This document shows positions 1 through 10,620 of a stretch of DNA of 64,000 bases, one piece after another. The stretch is from Fretibacter rubidus. Lineage in GTDB: Bacteria; Pseudomonadota; Alphaproteobacteria; Caulobacterales; Maricaulaceae. The first letter of the stretch is position 1. Each line of letters opens with the position of its first letter. Below the pieces are notes generated by a model. That model was not told the origin of the DNA. It saw only the letters and a list, made by a program, of their open reading frames with translations, and did no database searches. Where the stretch lies: the NCBI RefSeq assembly GCF_041429785.1, contig NZ_CP163423.1, positions 2,108,001 through 2,172,000 of the forward strand, given 5' to 3'. Position numbers and translations under genes: made by a program.

Positions 1-1358
1 GCCGCTGTCGCCGCCGTTGCTGGGCTGGCCAGAACGGTGCGCGCGCCCGGCCCTTGGCGACCTGCGAAATTACGGTTGGATGTCGACACGACAAGCTCGC
101 CAGGCGCAGCCTTGTCGCCGTTCATCGCTATACACATGGAACATCCGGGCTCGCGCCACTCGGCCCCTGCCGCCGTAAAGACGTCATGCAGCCCTTCGGC
201 TTCGGCGTCTTTTTTGATCTGTTCAGAGCCCGGCACGACGATCGCGATCAGGCCGTCAACGACCTTGCGGCCTTTCATAACGCTGGCGGCGGCGCGCAGG
301 TCATCCATGCGCGAATTGGTGCAAGACCCGATAAAGACGCGGTCAACCTTGTGACCAGCAATCTTGGTGCCCGCTTTGACCTGCATATAATCCAGCGCTT
401 TGTCATCGGCTTCGTCGGCGGACTGCGGGATAAGCGCGTCAATCGGCATAGCGTGACCAGGGTGCGTCCCGTAAGTGACCATAGGACGGATGTCTTCGGC
501 GCGCAGTGTCACGACTTTGTCAAACTCGGCCCCCGCATCTGTGGCGAGAGACGCCCAATCTTTGCACGCCGCATCAAAATCCCCATTGTCATCACTGGGC
601 ACGAATTTCCGCCCGCGTAGATACTCAAATGTGGTCTTATCAGGCGCAATCATGCCGCAACGCGCACCTGCCTCGATGGACATATTGCAAACCGTCATGC
701 GTTCATCCATCGACATGGCCTCGAACACATCGCCGCGATATTCCAGCGCGTAGCCCGTGCCGCCGCCCACACCGATTTCGGCAATAATCGCGAGGATAAC
801 ATCTTTGGCGGTGACCCCCTCACCCAATGCGCCGTTGACTTCAATCGCCATGGTTTTGGGTTTGCGCATCAAGATGCATTGCGTCGCAAGAACGTGCCCG
901 ACTTGGGTCGTGCCAATCCCAAAGGCAATCGCGCCAAAGGCCCCGTGGGTGCTGGTATGGCTATCGCCGCAAACAATAGTCATGCCGGGTTGCGTCGCGC
1001 CAAGCTCTGGCCCCATGACGTGGACAATCCCGCGGTGACCGCTATCCCAGCCATGCGTTTCAATGCCGTGCTCGGCTGTGTTGTCCAGCAACATCGCGAC
1101 TTGCTTGCTGGCTTGTTCAGTCACAAAAGGACGACTGCCGTCTTCATTAATCAACGTCGGGGTCGAATGGTCAATCGTGGCCAGCGTGCGGTCAGGACGG
1201 CGCACCTTTAGCCCCCGTTCGCGCAATACCGTAAAGGCCTGCGGCGATGTCACTTCGTGAATAAGGTGCAGGTCAATATAAAGCGTCGCAGGATTAGCGG
1301 ACGCTTCAGACGTCACAATATGACGCTCCCAGACTTTGTCGAATAAGGTTTTAGGCAT
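1..1358 (-). CDS. leuC: 3-isopropylmalate dehydratase large subunit, C-terminus cut by window edge
   Basis: Aconitase-family enzyme that isomerises 2-isopropylmalate to 3-isopropylmalate in leucine synthesis, acting with LeuD. Reading the minus strand from the ATG at 1358 gives [13 protein letters not shown], the usual LeuC start. The three cysteines that hold the [4Fe-4S] cluster are visible as IGSCTNSR (C346) and PGCSMC (C406 and C409), matching the E. coli spacing. The frame is open to base 1 and the last residues read [16 protein letters not shown], so roughly 15-20 residues are missing off the window. The start codon overlaps the stop of the upstream small membrane gene by 8 bases, so it is translationally coupled and is the last gene seen of the ilv-leu operon. 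leuD and leuB would be expected just outside the left edge. Confidence 0.96.
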   Translation of the reverse strand, partial: MPKTLFDKVWERHIVTSEASANPATLYIDLHLIHEVTSPQAFTVLRERGLKVRRPDRTLATIDHSTPTLINEDGSRPFVTEQASKQVAMLLDNTAEHGIETHGWDSGHRGIVHVMGPELGATQPGMTIVCGDSHTSTHGAFGAIAFGIGTTQVGHVLATQCILMRKPKTMAIEVNGALGEGVTAKDVILAIIAEIGVGGGTGYALEYRGDVFEAMSMDERMTVCNMSIEAGARCGMIAPDKTTFEYLRGRKFVPSDDNGDFDAACKDWASLATDAGAEFDKVVTLRAEDIRPMVTYGTHPGHAMPIDALIPQSADEADDKALDYMQVKAGTKIAGHKVDRVFIGSCTNSRMDDLRAAASVMKGRKVVDGLIAIVVPGSEQIKKDAEAEGLHDVFTAAGAEWREPGCSMCIAMNGDKAAPGELVVSTSNRNFAGRQGPGARTVLASPATAATA

Positions 1359-1767
1359 GAGACGCCCCTTTCATTCCTTTTAGAATGACGATTATTGATA
1401 TCAGAACATAAGCAAATTGGAATGAGTAAAAACTGAAAATAGCTCTATGAAACCCTGAAAATTTGTGTTGTTGAAAAATTTTAAAAAACCCAATTAAGGA
1501 AAAAATCAAAGACAAACATCCCATAGCCCTCAAGGCACTGGCGCCAAATTTCGACAGTTTAAAGTCGAAATCAAACAACAAAACAATTGAAAGACATAAA
1601 GCCAGAAAAATTTTATTCAGCGAGAAGGCATAGTACATAGGACGGGAAAGTGGTCCATCAAGCAAAGATTGCGATTGCCAATATAAAGCCATGCCAAAAT
1701 CAATAACTGTGACAGCCACGATCGTAATTGCCGTAAAGATTCTAAGATATTTGAATCCTAATTCCAT
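1351..1767 (-). CDS. small four-helix membrane protein inside the ilv-leu operon
   Basis: I do not recognise a family. The 138-residue product has about four hydrophobic segments (roughly residues 8-28, 45-65, 80-98 and 112-132) with short polar loops, so it is an integral inner-membrane protein. The ATG at 1767 overlaps the leuA stop as TGATG; a TTG one codon upstream is also possible. Its 3' end overlaps the leuC start by 8 bases. It is clearly richer in A and T than leuA and leuC and is not a normal part of leucine operons. This suggests a later insertion that kept translational coupling on both sides. Function unknown. A second small membrane gene sits in the same operon at 3848-4120, with at most weak similarity. 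Confidence 0.75.
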   Translation of the reverse strand: MELGFKYLRIFTAITIVAVTVIDFGMALYWQSQSLLDGPLSRPMYYAFSLNKIFLALCLSIVLLFDFDFKLSKFGASALRAMGCLSLIFSLIGFFKIFQQHKFSGFHRAIFSFYSFQFAYVLISIIVILKGMKGASHA

Positions 1768-3326
1768 CAATGCTGCGCCGAGATGGATTTTTCGCGCACG
1801 GCGCGGCGTTCGATGCGGTTGATCACGTCAAGATAGGCTTTCGCCCCCGCGAGCACTGTGTCGGTGCTGGCCCCGCGCCCTTGGTAGGTTTCAAACTCTG
1901 TTGAGACGCGGACCGACGCTTCGGCCATGGCGTCTTTGCCCTCTGACACAGATTGCACAGCGAAGCTTTCCAAATGCAATGGATGCCCCGTGATTTGCGA
2001 TATGGCGAGGAATACGGCGTTCACGGGCCCTGCGGCTTCTGATACGGCCTGTTTATCAGACCCGTTTTCATGGGTTAGCGTGACGGTCGCTTGCGGCGCG
2101 CGGTTATCATCTGAGCCCGCGCTCACGTAAAGTGATTTTAGCGCCCACGGCCCCTGTGTGCCAATCGCTTCGCCCAAAATAAGCGCTTCAATATCGGCGT
2201 CAAAGACTTCCTTCTTGGAATCGGCCAAGTCTTTAAACTGCACAAATAGGCTTTTGAGTTGATTGTCGCCGAGCGTAAAACCAAGCTTTGACGCGCGGTC
2301 TTTTAGCGCTGCACGGCCCGAATGTTTGCCGAGCACGAGGTTATCCGTGGACACGCCGACATGTTCGGGTTTCATAATTTCATAAGTTTCACGATTGGCC
2401 AGCACACCATGTTGGTGAATGCCTGATTCATGGGCGAATGCGTTTTTGCCAACAATCGCTTTGTTACGCGGCACAGCGTTGCCCGTCAGCGTCGCGAGTA
2501 ATTTGCTCGCCCCGTAAAAGCCTTGGGTTTTAATGCGCGTATCAAGGTCATAAAAATCCGTACGTGTGCGCAGCGCCATGACAACTTCTTCTGTCGCGCA
2601 ATTCCCCGCGCGTTCACCAATACCGTTAAGCGCGCATTCCACTTGCCGCGCCCCGCCCCGCACTGCCGCGAGAGAGTTAGCCACGGCCAGACCCAAATCA
2701 TCATGACAATGGGCGGAAAATGTCACGCCGTCCGCGCCCTCAACTTGGGTGGTCAGAAAGACGAATAAGTCTTGGATTTCCTCCGGCGTTGTATAGCCCA
2801 CCGTGTCAGGGATATTAATGGTGCTCGCCCCTGCTTTAATGGCGGCTTCGACAATGCGTTTTAAGTAATCGCGTTCGGTGCGAATGGCGTCTTCTGCGGA
2901 AAATTCCACATCATCCGTATATTGACGGCACAGCTCGACGCCGGCCACCGCGCGGCGGACAATTTCGTCCTTGCTCATTTTCAGCTTAAACTCGCGGTGC
3001 AGCGGGCTGGTCGCGATAAAGGTATGGATGCGGCCCCCACGCCCTTTTTGGGTGGCGGGTTTAATCGCCTCGCCAGAGGCGCGAATATCGCCTTCGTTAC
3101 AGCGCGCGAGTGAACAGACAACACTGTCTTTGATCTCTGTCGCGATGGTGTGAATGGCCTCAAAATCACCGGGCGACGCGGCGGCAAAGCCCGCCTCCAT
3201 AATATCCACACCCAGCCCCTCTAGCGCTTTCGCGACTTGGAGCTTTTGCCCACCTGTCATAGAAAAGCCCGGCGCTTGCTCGCCGTCGCGTAAGGTGGTG
3301 TCAAATATTTTTACGTAGTCAGTCAT
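1767..3326 (-). CDS. leuA: 2-isopropylmalate synthase
   Basis: Condenses acetyl-CoA with 2-oxoisovalerate, the first committed step of leucine synthesis, in the cytoplasm. The 519-residue length fits bacterial LeuA with its regulatory tail. The catalytic TIM barrel starts with IFDTTLRDGEQAPG near residue 8, carries the metal-binding HCHDDLG motif and the GIGERAGN motif in its middle, and HESGIHQHG further on. The C-terminal part from about residue 390 is the LeuA dimer/leucine feedback domain. It follows ilvM on the same strand after a 206-base gap that holds a 20-base palindrome and competing hairpins, so it may have its own promoter or leader control. The start at 3326 matches the usual N-terminus; the ribosome site is weak. 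Confidence 0.97.
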   Translation of the reverse strand: MTDYVKIFDTTLRDGEQAPGFSMTGGQKLQVAKALEGLGVDIMEAGFAAASPGDFEAIHTIATEIKDSVVCSLARCNEGDIRASGEAIKPATQKGRGGRIHTFIATSPLHREFKLKMSKDEIVRRAVAGVELCRQYTDDVEFSAEDAIRTERDYLKRIVEAAIKAGASTINIPDTVGYTTPEEIQDLFVFLTTQVEGADGVTFSAHCHDDLGLAVANSLAAVRGGARQVECALNGIGERAGNCATEEVVMALRTRTDFYDLDTRIKTQGFYGASKLLATLTGNAVPRNKAIVGKNAFAHESGIHQHGVLANRETYEIMKPEHVGVSTDNLVLGKHSGRAALKDRASKLGFTLGDNQLKSLFVQFKDLADSKKEVFDADIEALILGEAIGTQGPWALKSLYVSAGSDDNRAPQATVTLTHENGSDKQAVSEAAGPVNAVFLAISQITGHPLHLESFAVQSVSEGKDAMAEASVRVSTEFETYQGRGASTDTVLAGAKAYLDVINRIERRAVREKSISAQH

Positions 3327-3341
3327 TGGATAATCTCATAA

Positions 3342-3370
3342 TTGGAAGTCAGGCTTCCAATTGATGGAAG
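3342..3370 (-). promoter_or_regulatory. mutually exclusive hairpins in the leuA leader
   Basis: Within 40 bases of the leuA ATG the + strand holds TTGGAAG (3342-3348), CTTCCAA (3354-3360) and TGGAAG (3365-3370). The middle arm can pair with either neighbour, giving two competing small hairpins next to the start codon. This could modulate leuA translation or termination. There is no U-run, and no known riboswitch consensus is recognised. Confidence 0.35.
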
Positions 3371-3471
3371 CTAAAGTGGGGTGCAGGTTTTGAAAAAGCC
3401 TAGCAGTCGAAACTTTGTTTCCCCCGCCCTGTAGATAATTGGTTTCATTTTAATTCCATTTAGATTGCAAT

Positions 3472-3491
3472 CCGAAACGGTACCGTTTCGG
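3472..3491. promoter_or_regulatory. perfect 20-bp palindrome between ilvM and leuA
   Basis: CCGAAACGGT followed by its exact reverse complement ACCGTTTCGG. A perfect 10+10 palindrome with no spacer is a typical dimeric repressor operator shape, for example LacI/GalR-like. A separate 9-bp stem (ATTTGACCC, loop ACC, GGGTCAAAT, 3503-3523) lies between it and the ilvM stop and may be a weak terminator without a U-run. The binding protein is unknown; no regulator gene is in the window. Confidence 0.4.
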
Positions 3492-3532
3492 CATTTCGCT
3501 GCATTTGACCCACCGGGTCAAATAAGGGCGCT

Positions 3533-3835
3533 TCAAGCATGCTCAGCGCGTTTTCGCCGTCCCACGCGCTCTGCGCTCACAACATTATACAGTCGCTCTA
3601 GCTGTAAACACAGCGTGTCCAAATCATTCGGCCCGCCTGTATCTTCAACATGGACAAGCAAGTCAAAATCCCCGTCCACGCGCTGCGTACAATGCACATC
3701 ACGGTAGTCATAACCGCGCCGCTCTATCGTGCCGAGCGCGCGCAGCAGCGTCCCAGACACATCATGCAGAACAATCTTCAACTTGCCCTGCACACCCGAA
3801 GGCTCAAAAGTCTTATCGCGTTGTAATTCAGTCAT
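3533..3835 (-). CDS. ilvM: acetolactate synthase small subunit, IlvM type (ACT domain)
   Basis: A 100-residue regulatory subunit of acetohydroxyacid synthase. It is essentially one ACT domain (about residues 18-88), much shorter than the two-domain IlvH/IlvN (about 160 residues), so it is of the IlvM type that pairs with IlvG. Visible ACT features are the GKLKIVLHDVSGTLLRALGT strand-helix and the IERRGYDYRDVH strand; the product ends in a basic tail. It lies downstream of ilvG and a small membrane gene and upstream of leuA. The 3' end of a palindromic repeat copy (about 3842-3877) sits directly before it and contributes the GGGAA stretch that is the only plausible ribosome site. Confidence 0.85.
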   Translation of the reverse strand: MTELQRDKTFEPSGVQGKLKIVLHDVSGTLLRALGTIERRGYDYRDVHCTQRVDGDFDLLVHVEDTGGPNDLDTLCLQLERLYNVVSAERVGRRKRAEHA

Positions 3836-3841
3836 TTTCTT

Positions 3842-3877
3842 TCCCTGTCACTCGCTTACGCTCGTTCCGCGCCTCTT
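3842..3877 (-). repeat. palindromic repeat, copy 1 (orf/ilvM junction)
   Basis: The + strand reads CCCTGTC, then ACTCGCTTACGCTCGT, then TCCGCGCCTCTTGTT. It shares its flanks with the copies at 5866-6030 and its arms with the copy inside thiC (35802-35842). It forms the last codons of the upstream small membrane gene (NKRRGTSVSE) and ends in GGGAA just before the ilvM ATG. Confidence 0.8.
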
Positions 3878-4120
3878 GTTGTTTTTATTCTTTAGATTTG
3901 AGACTACACTCGAAACATGGCCACCCAAAATACACAACAACGCAGGCGCTAAGATATAAAACGAATTTGTCATGGAACTGGCTATGTTCCATAAGTTTCT
4001 CAGTGGGCTATTTGATTGCATAGTGTTCAGCGCATTGGTTCGCAAATCAAAGTAAGTCCATCCAAAAAATTGAATGATTAAAACAATAGCAACAATGTAA
4101 AATGCTGTTCGCAACCACAT
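3848..4120 (-). CDS. small membrane protein between ilvG and ilvM
   Basis: A 90-residue protein of unknown family with two hydrophobic segments (about residues 5-24 and 52-72) and a polar, basic C-terminus. The ATG starts one base after the ilvG stop, so it is translated with the operon. The final eleven or so codons (NNKRRGTSVSE) and the stop are supplied by the palindromic repeat at 3842-3877. The repeat therefore either truncated or extended the original frame. The body is AT-rich compared with ilvG. There may be faint similarity to the other membrane gene in this operon (a PL-x-R... segment before the second helix), but too little to claim a family. Confidence 0.6.
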   Translation of the reverse strand: MWLRTAFYIVAIVLIIQFFGWTYFDLRTNALNTMQSNSPLRNLWNIASSMTNSFYILAPALLCILGGHVSSVVSNLKNKNNKRRGTSVSE

Positions 4121-4121
4121 C

Positions 4122-5858
4122 CTACCGCTCCATCATGTCGGCGTTACTGCGCCCGGGAGGAACCAAGGGCCAAACATTCTCATTCGGGTCGATTTTGACG
4201 TGCATGAGGACGGGACCGTCGGTGGATAACAAGCGGTCAATGCCTGCGTCGACTTCATCGGCTGTGTTGACCGTAAAGGCATCAATCTGGAACGATTTGG
4301 CGACCAAGGCGAAATCGGGATTATCGTCCAAATTCGTCTCGGAATAATTCTTATCAAAGAACACTTCTTGCCATTGACGCACCATACCGAGCACAGAGTT
4401 ATCCAGCAGCACAATTTTCAGCGGAATATCATAGCGGTGCAGCGTGGCGAGTTCTTGGATGTTCATCATGATAGAGCCGTCCCCCGACACGGTAATTACT
4501 GTGCGGTCTGGCGCGCCGAGCTTAGCCCCTAGCCCCGCTGGCAGGCCAAAGCCCATCGTGCCAAGGCCGCCACTCGTGATGTGATCTTTGGGTTCATCAA
4601 AATAACAATGCTGCGCCACCCACATTTGGTGCTGCCCGACATCACAGGTGAAAATCGCGCTTTCTGGTGCGCGGCGGGAGAGATCATGGAGCAGCTTTGG
4701 CGCATAAACCGTTGGCGCCGCATTGGCCGCCCCGCCCGCATAGTCCCATTCATGTTCCGTGCGGCGGGCATAGCACATATCCGTCCACGCTTTGATGTCA
4801 GGTGCCGCTCCGCCGTTAAACGGATCAAGCGCGGCAAGGTTCTTTTTGAGGGACCCGTCCAAGCCGACATTCACGCGGCGCAATTTGTTAATTTCCGCAA
4901 TATCAATATCCATATGGATGACTTTGGCTTCGGGCGCGAAAGTATCGAGCTTGCCCGTGGCGCGGTCATCAAAACGCGCGCCGCAAACGATCAGCAAATC
5001 ACATTCTTGCACCGCGTAATTAGCCGCTTTCAGCCCGTGCATCCCCAGCATACCAAGGTAATTGGGATGATCAGACGGCAGAGAGCCGAGACCCTTTAGC
5101 GTGCTGACAACAGGGATTTGCGTGCGCTCGACAAGCTCTCGTAATTCATCCACACCGTCGCCTTGGGCGATACCGCCGCCGATATAAAATAGCGGTTTTT
5201 TCGCTTCACGCATCAGCTTTTCAGCCGCTGCAATCTCTCGGCTTTCGCCCATTTCGGGCTTTACCTTGGGGTATGGCCGCCAGCGGTGACGTTCCGTCGT
5301 GACCGCATTGGCGACGTCTTTGGGAAGGTCAATCAGCACGGGTCCCGGACGCCCTTCTGCGGCGATAAAATAGGCCTCGGCAATCATGCCCGGCAAATCA
5401 GCAGGGTCACGTGCGATATAGCTGTGCTTTACAATCGGCAGGGTGATACCGATGATATCCACCTCTTGGAACGCATCGGTGCCCATTAAATTAGACGGCA
5501 CTTGGCCCGTGACAAAGACCACAGGAACAGAGTCGAGATAGGCGTCAGCAATAGCCGTCACAAGGTTTGTCGCCCCCGGACCAGAGGTGGCGAAGGCTGT
5601 GCCGACCTTGCCCGTTGCGCGCGCGTAACCAATCGCCGCCATACCACAGCCCTGTTCATGGCGACACAGGATGTGGCGCAAACTGGGATAACGCGGTAGC
5701 TCGTCATAGACAGGCATAATCGCGCCGCCCGGATAGCCGAAAATCATATCCACGCCCTGCGCTTCCAGACTTTGCAGCAGGAGTTGTGAGCCAGATTTCG
5801 GCTCGCGATTTTCCATCACTTCGGTCTGCTGCTTTGTAAACTGCGTTGCTGTGGTCAT
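4122..5858 (-). CDS. ilvG: acetolactate synthase large subunit, IlvG type
   Basis: ThDP-dependent acetohydroxyacid synthase, making acetolactate and acetohydroxybutyrate for valine, leucine and isoleucine. The 578 residues show the three expected domains. The N-terminal ThDP half has FGYPGGAIMPVYD and the catalytic glutamate in RHEQGCGMAA. The central FAD-binding domain has IGGGIAQGDG. The C-terminal ThDP-Mg domain has VSGDGSIMMNIQELATLHRY, the GDG...N metal signature. Pairing with a one-ACT-domain small subunit makes IlvG the best name, though ilvB or ilvI would be annotated by many pipelines. The gap to ilvC consists of repeats. The last repeat ends in GGGAATGACAAA just before the ATG, so it supplies the ribosome site. 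Confidence 0.95.
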   Translation of the reverse strand: MTTATQFTKQQTEVMENREPKSGSQLLLQSLEAQGVDMIFGYPGGAIMPVYDELPRYPSLRHILCRHEQGCGMAAIGYARATGKVGTAFATSGPGATNLVTAIADAYLDSVPVVFVTGQVPSNLMGTDAFQEVDIIGITLPIVKHSYIARDPADLPGMIAEAYFIAAEGRPGPVLIDLPKDVANAVTTERHRWRPYPKVKPEMGESREIAAAEKLMREAKKPLFYIGGGIAQGDGVDELRELVERTQIPVVSTLKGLGSLPSDHPNYLGMLGMHGLKAANYAVQECDLLIVCGARFDDRATGKLDTFAPEAKVIHMDIDIAEINKLRRVNVGLDGSLKKNLAALDPFNGGAAPDIKAWTDMCYARRTEHEWDYAGGAANAAPTVYAPKLLHDLSRRAPESAIFTCDVGQHQMWVAQHCYFDEPKDHITSGGLGTMGFGLPAGLGAKLGAPDRTVITVSGDGSIMMNIQELATLHRYDIPLKIVLLDNSVLGMVRQWQEVFFDKNYSETNLDDNPDFALVAKSFQIDAFTVNTADEVDAGIDRLLSTDGPVLMHVKIDPNENVWPLVPPGRSNADMMER

Positions 5859-5865
5859 TTTGTCA

Positions 5866-6029
5866 TTCCCGGTCGCTCGCTTACGCTCACTCCTCGCCTC
5901 TTGTTTATGTTTCCCTGTCGCTTTGCAAATTTAAGACTTAAATTTGCATCGCTCCGCGCCTCTTGTTTATGTGTCCCTGTCGCTTTGCAAATTTAAGACT
6001 TAAATTTGCATCGCTCCGCGCCTCTTGTT

Positions 6030-6030
<1 letters not shown>
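5866..6030 (-). repeat. three tandem palindromic repeats filling the ilvC-ilvG gap
   Basis: Copy A (about 5866-5905) has the same core as the copy at 3842. Copies B and C are near-identical units with a 62-base period (CCCTGTCG at 5913 and 5975). Each carries the inverted repeat GCAAATTTAAG-A-CTTAAATTTGC and ends in TCCGCGCCTCTTGTTT. Copy C abuts the ilvC stop. All conserve the outer arms (CCCTGTC or CCCGGTC, and CGCCTCTTGTT) and differ in the centre. Confidence 0.88.
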
Positions 6031-8767
<2,737 letters not shown>

Positions 8768-8890
8768 TCTGCTCTCTCTTCATCCCCAGCCTTAGCGGCC
8801 TTTGTGTTCCTTGCCACGACCGTGGCCTTTTTCGCCTATTATCGCCCCGCTGGCGCGATAATTTGTGCTTCGCAAAACCGTCTACAAAGC

Positions 8891-8920
8891 AATAAAAAAC
8901 CCGCTCGTTTCGGAGCGGGT
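8891..8920 (-). terminator. attenuator terminator of the ilv-leu operon
   Basis: On the minus strand ACCCGCTC, a 6-base loop (CGAAAC), GAGCGGGT, then TTTTTATT: a perfect 8-bp GC-rich stem followed by a U-run. It lies between the leader ORF stop (8942) and ilvD (8767). The leader codons AGC GGG T (8947-8953) are complementary to the 5' arm ACCCGCT over 7 bases, giving an antiterminator. A ribosome at the leader stop codon would mask that strand and allow termination. Confidence 0.85.
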
Positions 8921-8941
8921 GTGCCTAGGATGTTTATGCTC

Positions 8942-9082
8942 CTAATACCCGCTTGCCGCCTGACCTAGAAGTAGGACAGAGACTGACAACACAATAATCA
9001 CAAGCACAGGCAGAAGCGGCAATGTGTGCGCGCGGGCAGCCACTTTCACTTTCGGTGCGTCATGTTTATTAAACGGGTGCAT
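8942..9082 (-). CDS. ilvL: ilv operon leader peptide (attenuation)
   Basis: A 46-codon ORF starting ATG at 9082, preceded by AAAGGAAG at good spacing and ending TAG at 8944-8942. Between residues 21 and 39 it reads LPLLPVLVIIVLSVSVLLL: 8 Leu, 5 Val and 2 Ile in 19 codons, with CTA codons at the end of the run. It sits directly upstream of a perfect terminator hairpin and then ilvD. This is the layout of the E. coli ilvL/ilvGMEDA attenuator, where stalling at branched-chain codons frees an antiterminator. Here the last codons can pair with the terminator 5' arm. The first 20 residues (basic, hydrophilic) plus a hydrophobic run could alternatively make a tiny membrane protein, but the RNA context favours a leader. 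Confidence 0.8.
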   Translation of the reverse strand: MHPFNKHDAPKVKVAARAHTLPLLPVLVIIVLSVSVLLLGQAASGY

Positions 9083-9189
9083 AAAACTTCCTTTAAATCT
9101 TGATTAAGTTAAAACACAAGGCCGCACAAGGGAAAATTATGCTGTGAAAAATCAAATTGCACCGCATAACAAGAATATTATACCCTCAA

Positions 9190-10347
9190 TTAGCCAATTT
9201 GCGCAAAACCGTCCTCTAACGCCTTAATCAAATCGGCGCTATCCTCAATACCCACGGAAATTCGTAATAAATCATCCGTGATGCCCGCCTCTCGCCTTGC
9301 CTCTTCGGCCATACCGCGGTGGGTCATGGTGGAAGGTTGGCAAATCAAACTCTCGACACCACCAAGGCTGGCCGCGAGACCAAAAATATCAATATTTTCA
9401 GCCAGATCAGTGGCGGCTTTCGCGCCGGCCTTAAGCTCAAAGGATAACATCGCCCCCGGCCCCGATTGTTGACGCTTCATCAGCTTATGCCCTGGGTCTG
9501 ATTTCAGGCCCGGATAGTAAACCTTAGAGACGGCCCTTTGCTTGTGCAGCCATTTCGCAATGGCCAATGCATTTGCCTCTGCCTTATCCATACGCAGCGC
9601 TAGTGTCCGCAGCCCGCGTAGGGTCTGATGACTATCAAAGGCCGCCCCCGTGACCCCAATACAATTAGCCCACCACGCGAGTTGGTCGGCCATATCCGCC
9701 GTTTTCGCAATCACGGCGCCGCCGATAATATCGCTGTGACCGTTCAGATATTTCGTCGTGCTATGGATGACGACATCCGCACCCAGCGTGAGCGGTTGCT
9801 GGCGCACAGGCGATAGGAAGGTGTTATCTACCATGGTTATCGCGCCGACCGCTTTGGCTGCTTTGCAAATGGCCGCAATGTCTACAAGACGCATCAGCGG
9901 ATTAGACGGCGTTTCAATCAAAATCAGCGCAGGTTTTTTACCCAAAGCCTGCCCCAACGCGTCTGCATTGCCTTGGTCAACAAATTCAACCCGCATACGG
10001 CCTTGCTGCGCGCGGTGGGTCAAAAGCCTGTGCGTGCCACCGTAACAATCATGCGGCGCAATGATGAGGTCATCGGCTTTGAGCAGGTTAAAAACCAGAT
10101 CAATCGCGCTCATGCCAGAGCTTGTAATAACGGCCCCTGCCCCGCCCTCGAGTGTCGCCAGCGCGCGCGCCAAACCATCGCGATTGGGGTTATTCGTGCG
10201 GCCATAATCATACGGCCCCTTCTGCGCCACGCTGGGCCAAAGATAGGTCGAGGAGAGATAGAGCGGCGGCGGTACAGAACCAAAAGCAGGATCCGCGCCA
10301 ATTTCAGCCTGCACCGTTTGTGTCGAGATATGTTTTTTATCGGTCAT
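9190..10347 (-). CDS. metB: cystathionine gamma-synthase
   Basis: PLP enzyme of the Cys/Met metabolism family, joining activated homoserine and cysteine to cystathionine. 385 residues, full length. The PLP lysine is in IHSTTKYLNGHSDIIGG (about residue 200). Other family marks are YGRTNNPNRD near 48, SSGMSAI near 77, APHDCYGGTHR near 98 and VDNTFLSP near 173. APHDCYGG and AWWANCIGVTGAAFDS closely follow E. coli MetB rather than MetC or MetZ, although one-residue changes can alter specificity in this family. The start abuts the ParE stop codon (TAG then ATG). It is therefore co-transcribed with metX and the toxin-antitoxin pair, downstream of the SAM-I riboswitch. Confidence 0.9.
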   Translation of the reverse strand: MTDKKHISTQTVQAEIGADPAFGSVPPPLYLSSTYLWPSVAQKGPYDYGRTNNPNRDGLARALATLEGGAGAVITSSGMSAIDLVFNLLKADDLIIAPHDCYGGTHRLLTHRAQQGRMRVEFVDQGNADALGQALGKKPALILIETPSNPLMRLVDIAAICKAAKAVGAITMVDNTFLSPVRQQPLTLGADVVIHSTTKYLNGHSDIIGGAVIAKTADMADQLAWWANCIGVTGAAFDSHQTLRGLRTLALRMDKAEANALAIAKWLHKQRAVSKVYYPGLKSDPGHKLMKRQQSGPGAMLSFELKAGAKAATDLAENIDIFGLAASLGGVESLICQPSTMTHRGMAEEARREAGITDDLLRISVGIEDSADLIKALEDGFAQIG

Positions 10348-10620
10348 CTATTTTCTATTCTGAAATCGGTAAATACCTATGACCCTTACGGTATCATCTG
10401 CATATTCGTATGTGATTATAAATCTATATTTTGTCGTTACGATACGGCGTCGTGAAAGCTTCACAACAACGCCACTTTCAGGAAATTCTTTTAAGACATT
10501 TAAACAAGACGTGATGTCGTCGTAAACAGCCTGAAATGTCATATCAGAAATATCGCGATAAAAAATTTTTATGTCAGCCAAATCAGCAGCTGCCGATTTT
10601 GCATATGTAATACGCGTCAT
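10348..10620 (-). CDS. ParE/RelE-family toxin
   Basis: A 90-residue protein of the ParE/RelE plasmid-stabilisation fold. It begins MTRITYAKSAAADLADIKIF, a typical strand plus long helix. It ends with SRRRIVTTKYRFIITYEY and DDTVRVIGIYRFQNRK, the beta-sheet and closing strand seen in ParE toxins (which attack gyrase) or RelE (mRNA cleavage on the ribosome). The start overlaps the end of the upstream antitoxin gene by 4 bases, as usual for these pairs. Its stop codon directly touches the metB start, so the pair lies within the methionine operon. Whether the target is gyrase or mRNA cannot be read from the sequence. Confidence 0.85.
   Translation of the reverse strand: MTRITYAKSAAADLADIKIFYRDISDMTFQAVYDDITSCLNVLKEFPESGVVVKLSRRRIVTTKYRFIITYEYADDTVRVIGIYRFQNRK

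Noticed and set aside
3371-3448. Mini-ORF before leuA (MKPIIYRAGETKFRLLGFFKT...) as a classical leucine leader peptide
   Set aside because: It has only a few Leu and Ile codons, no run of Leu and no terminator with U-run; mentioned only as a possible part of the leuA leader.
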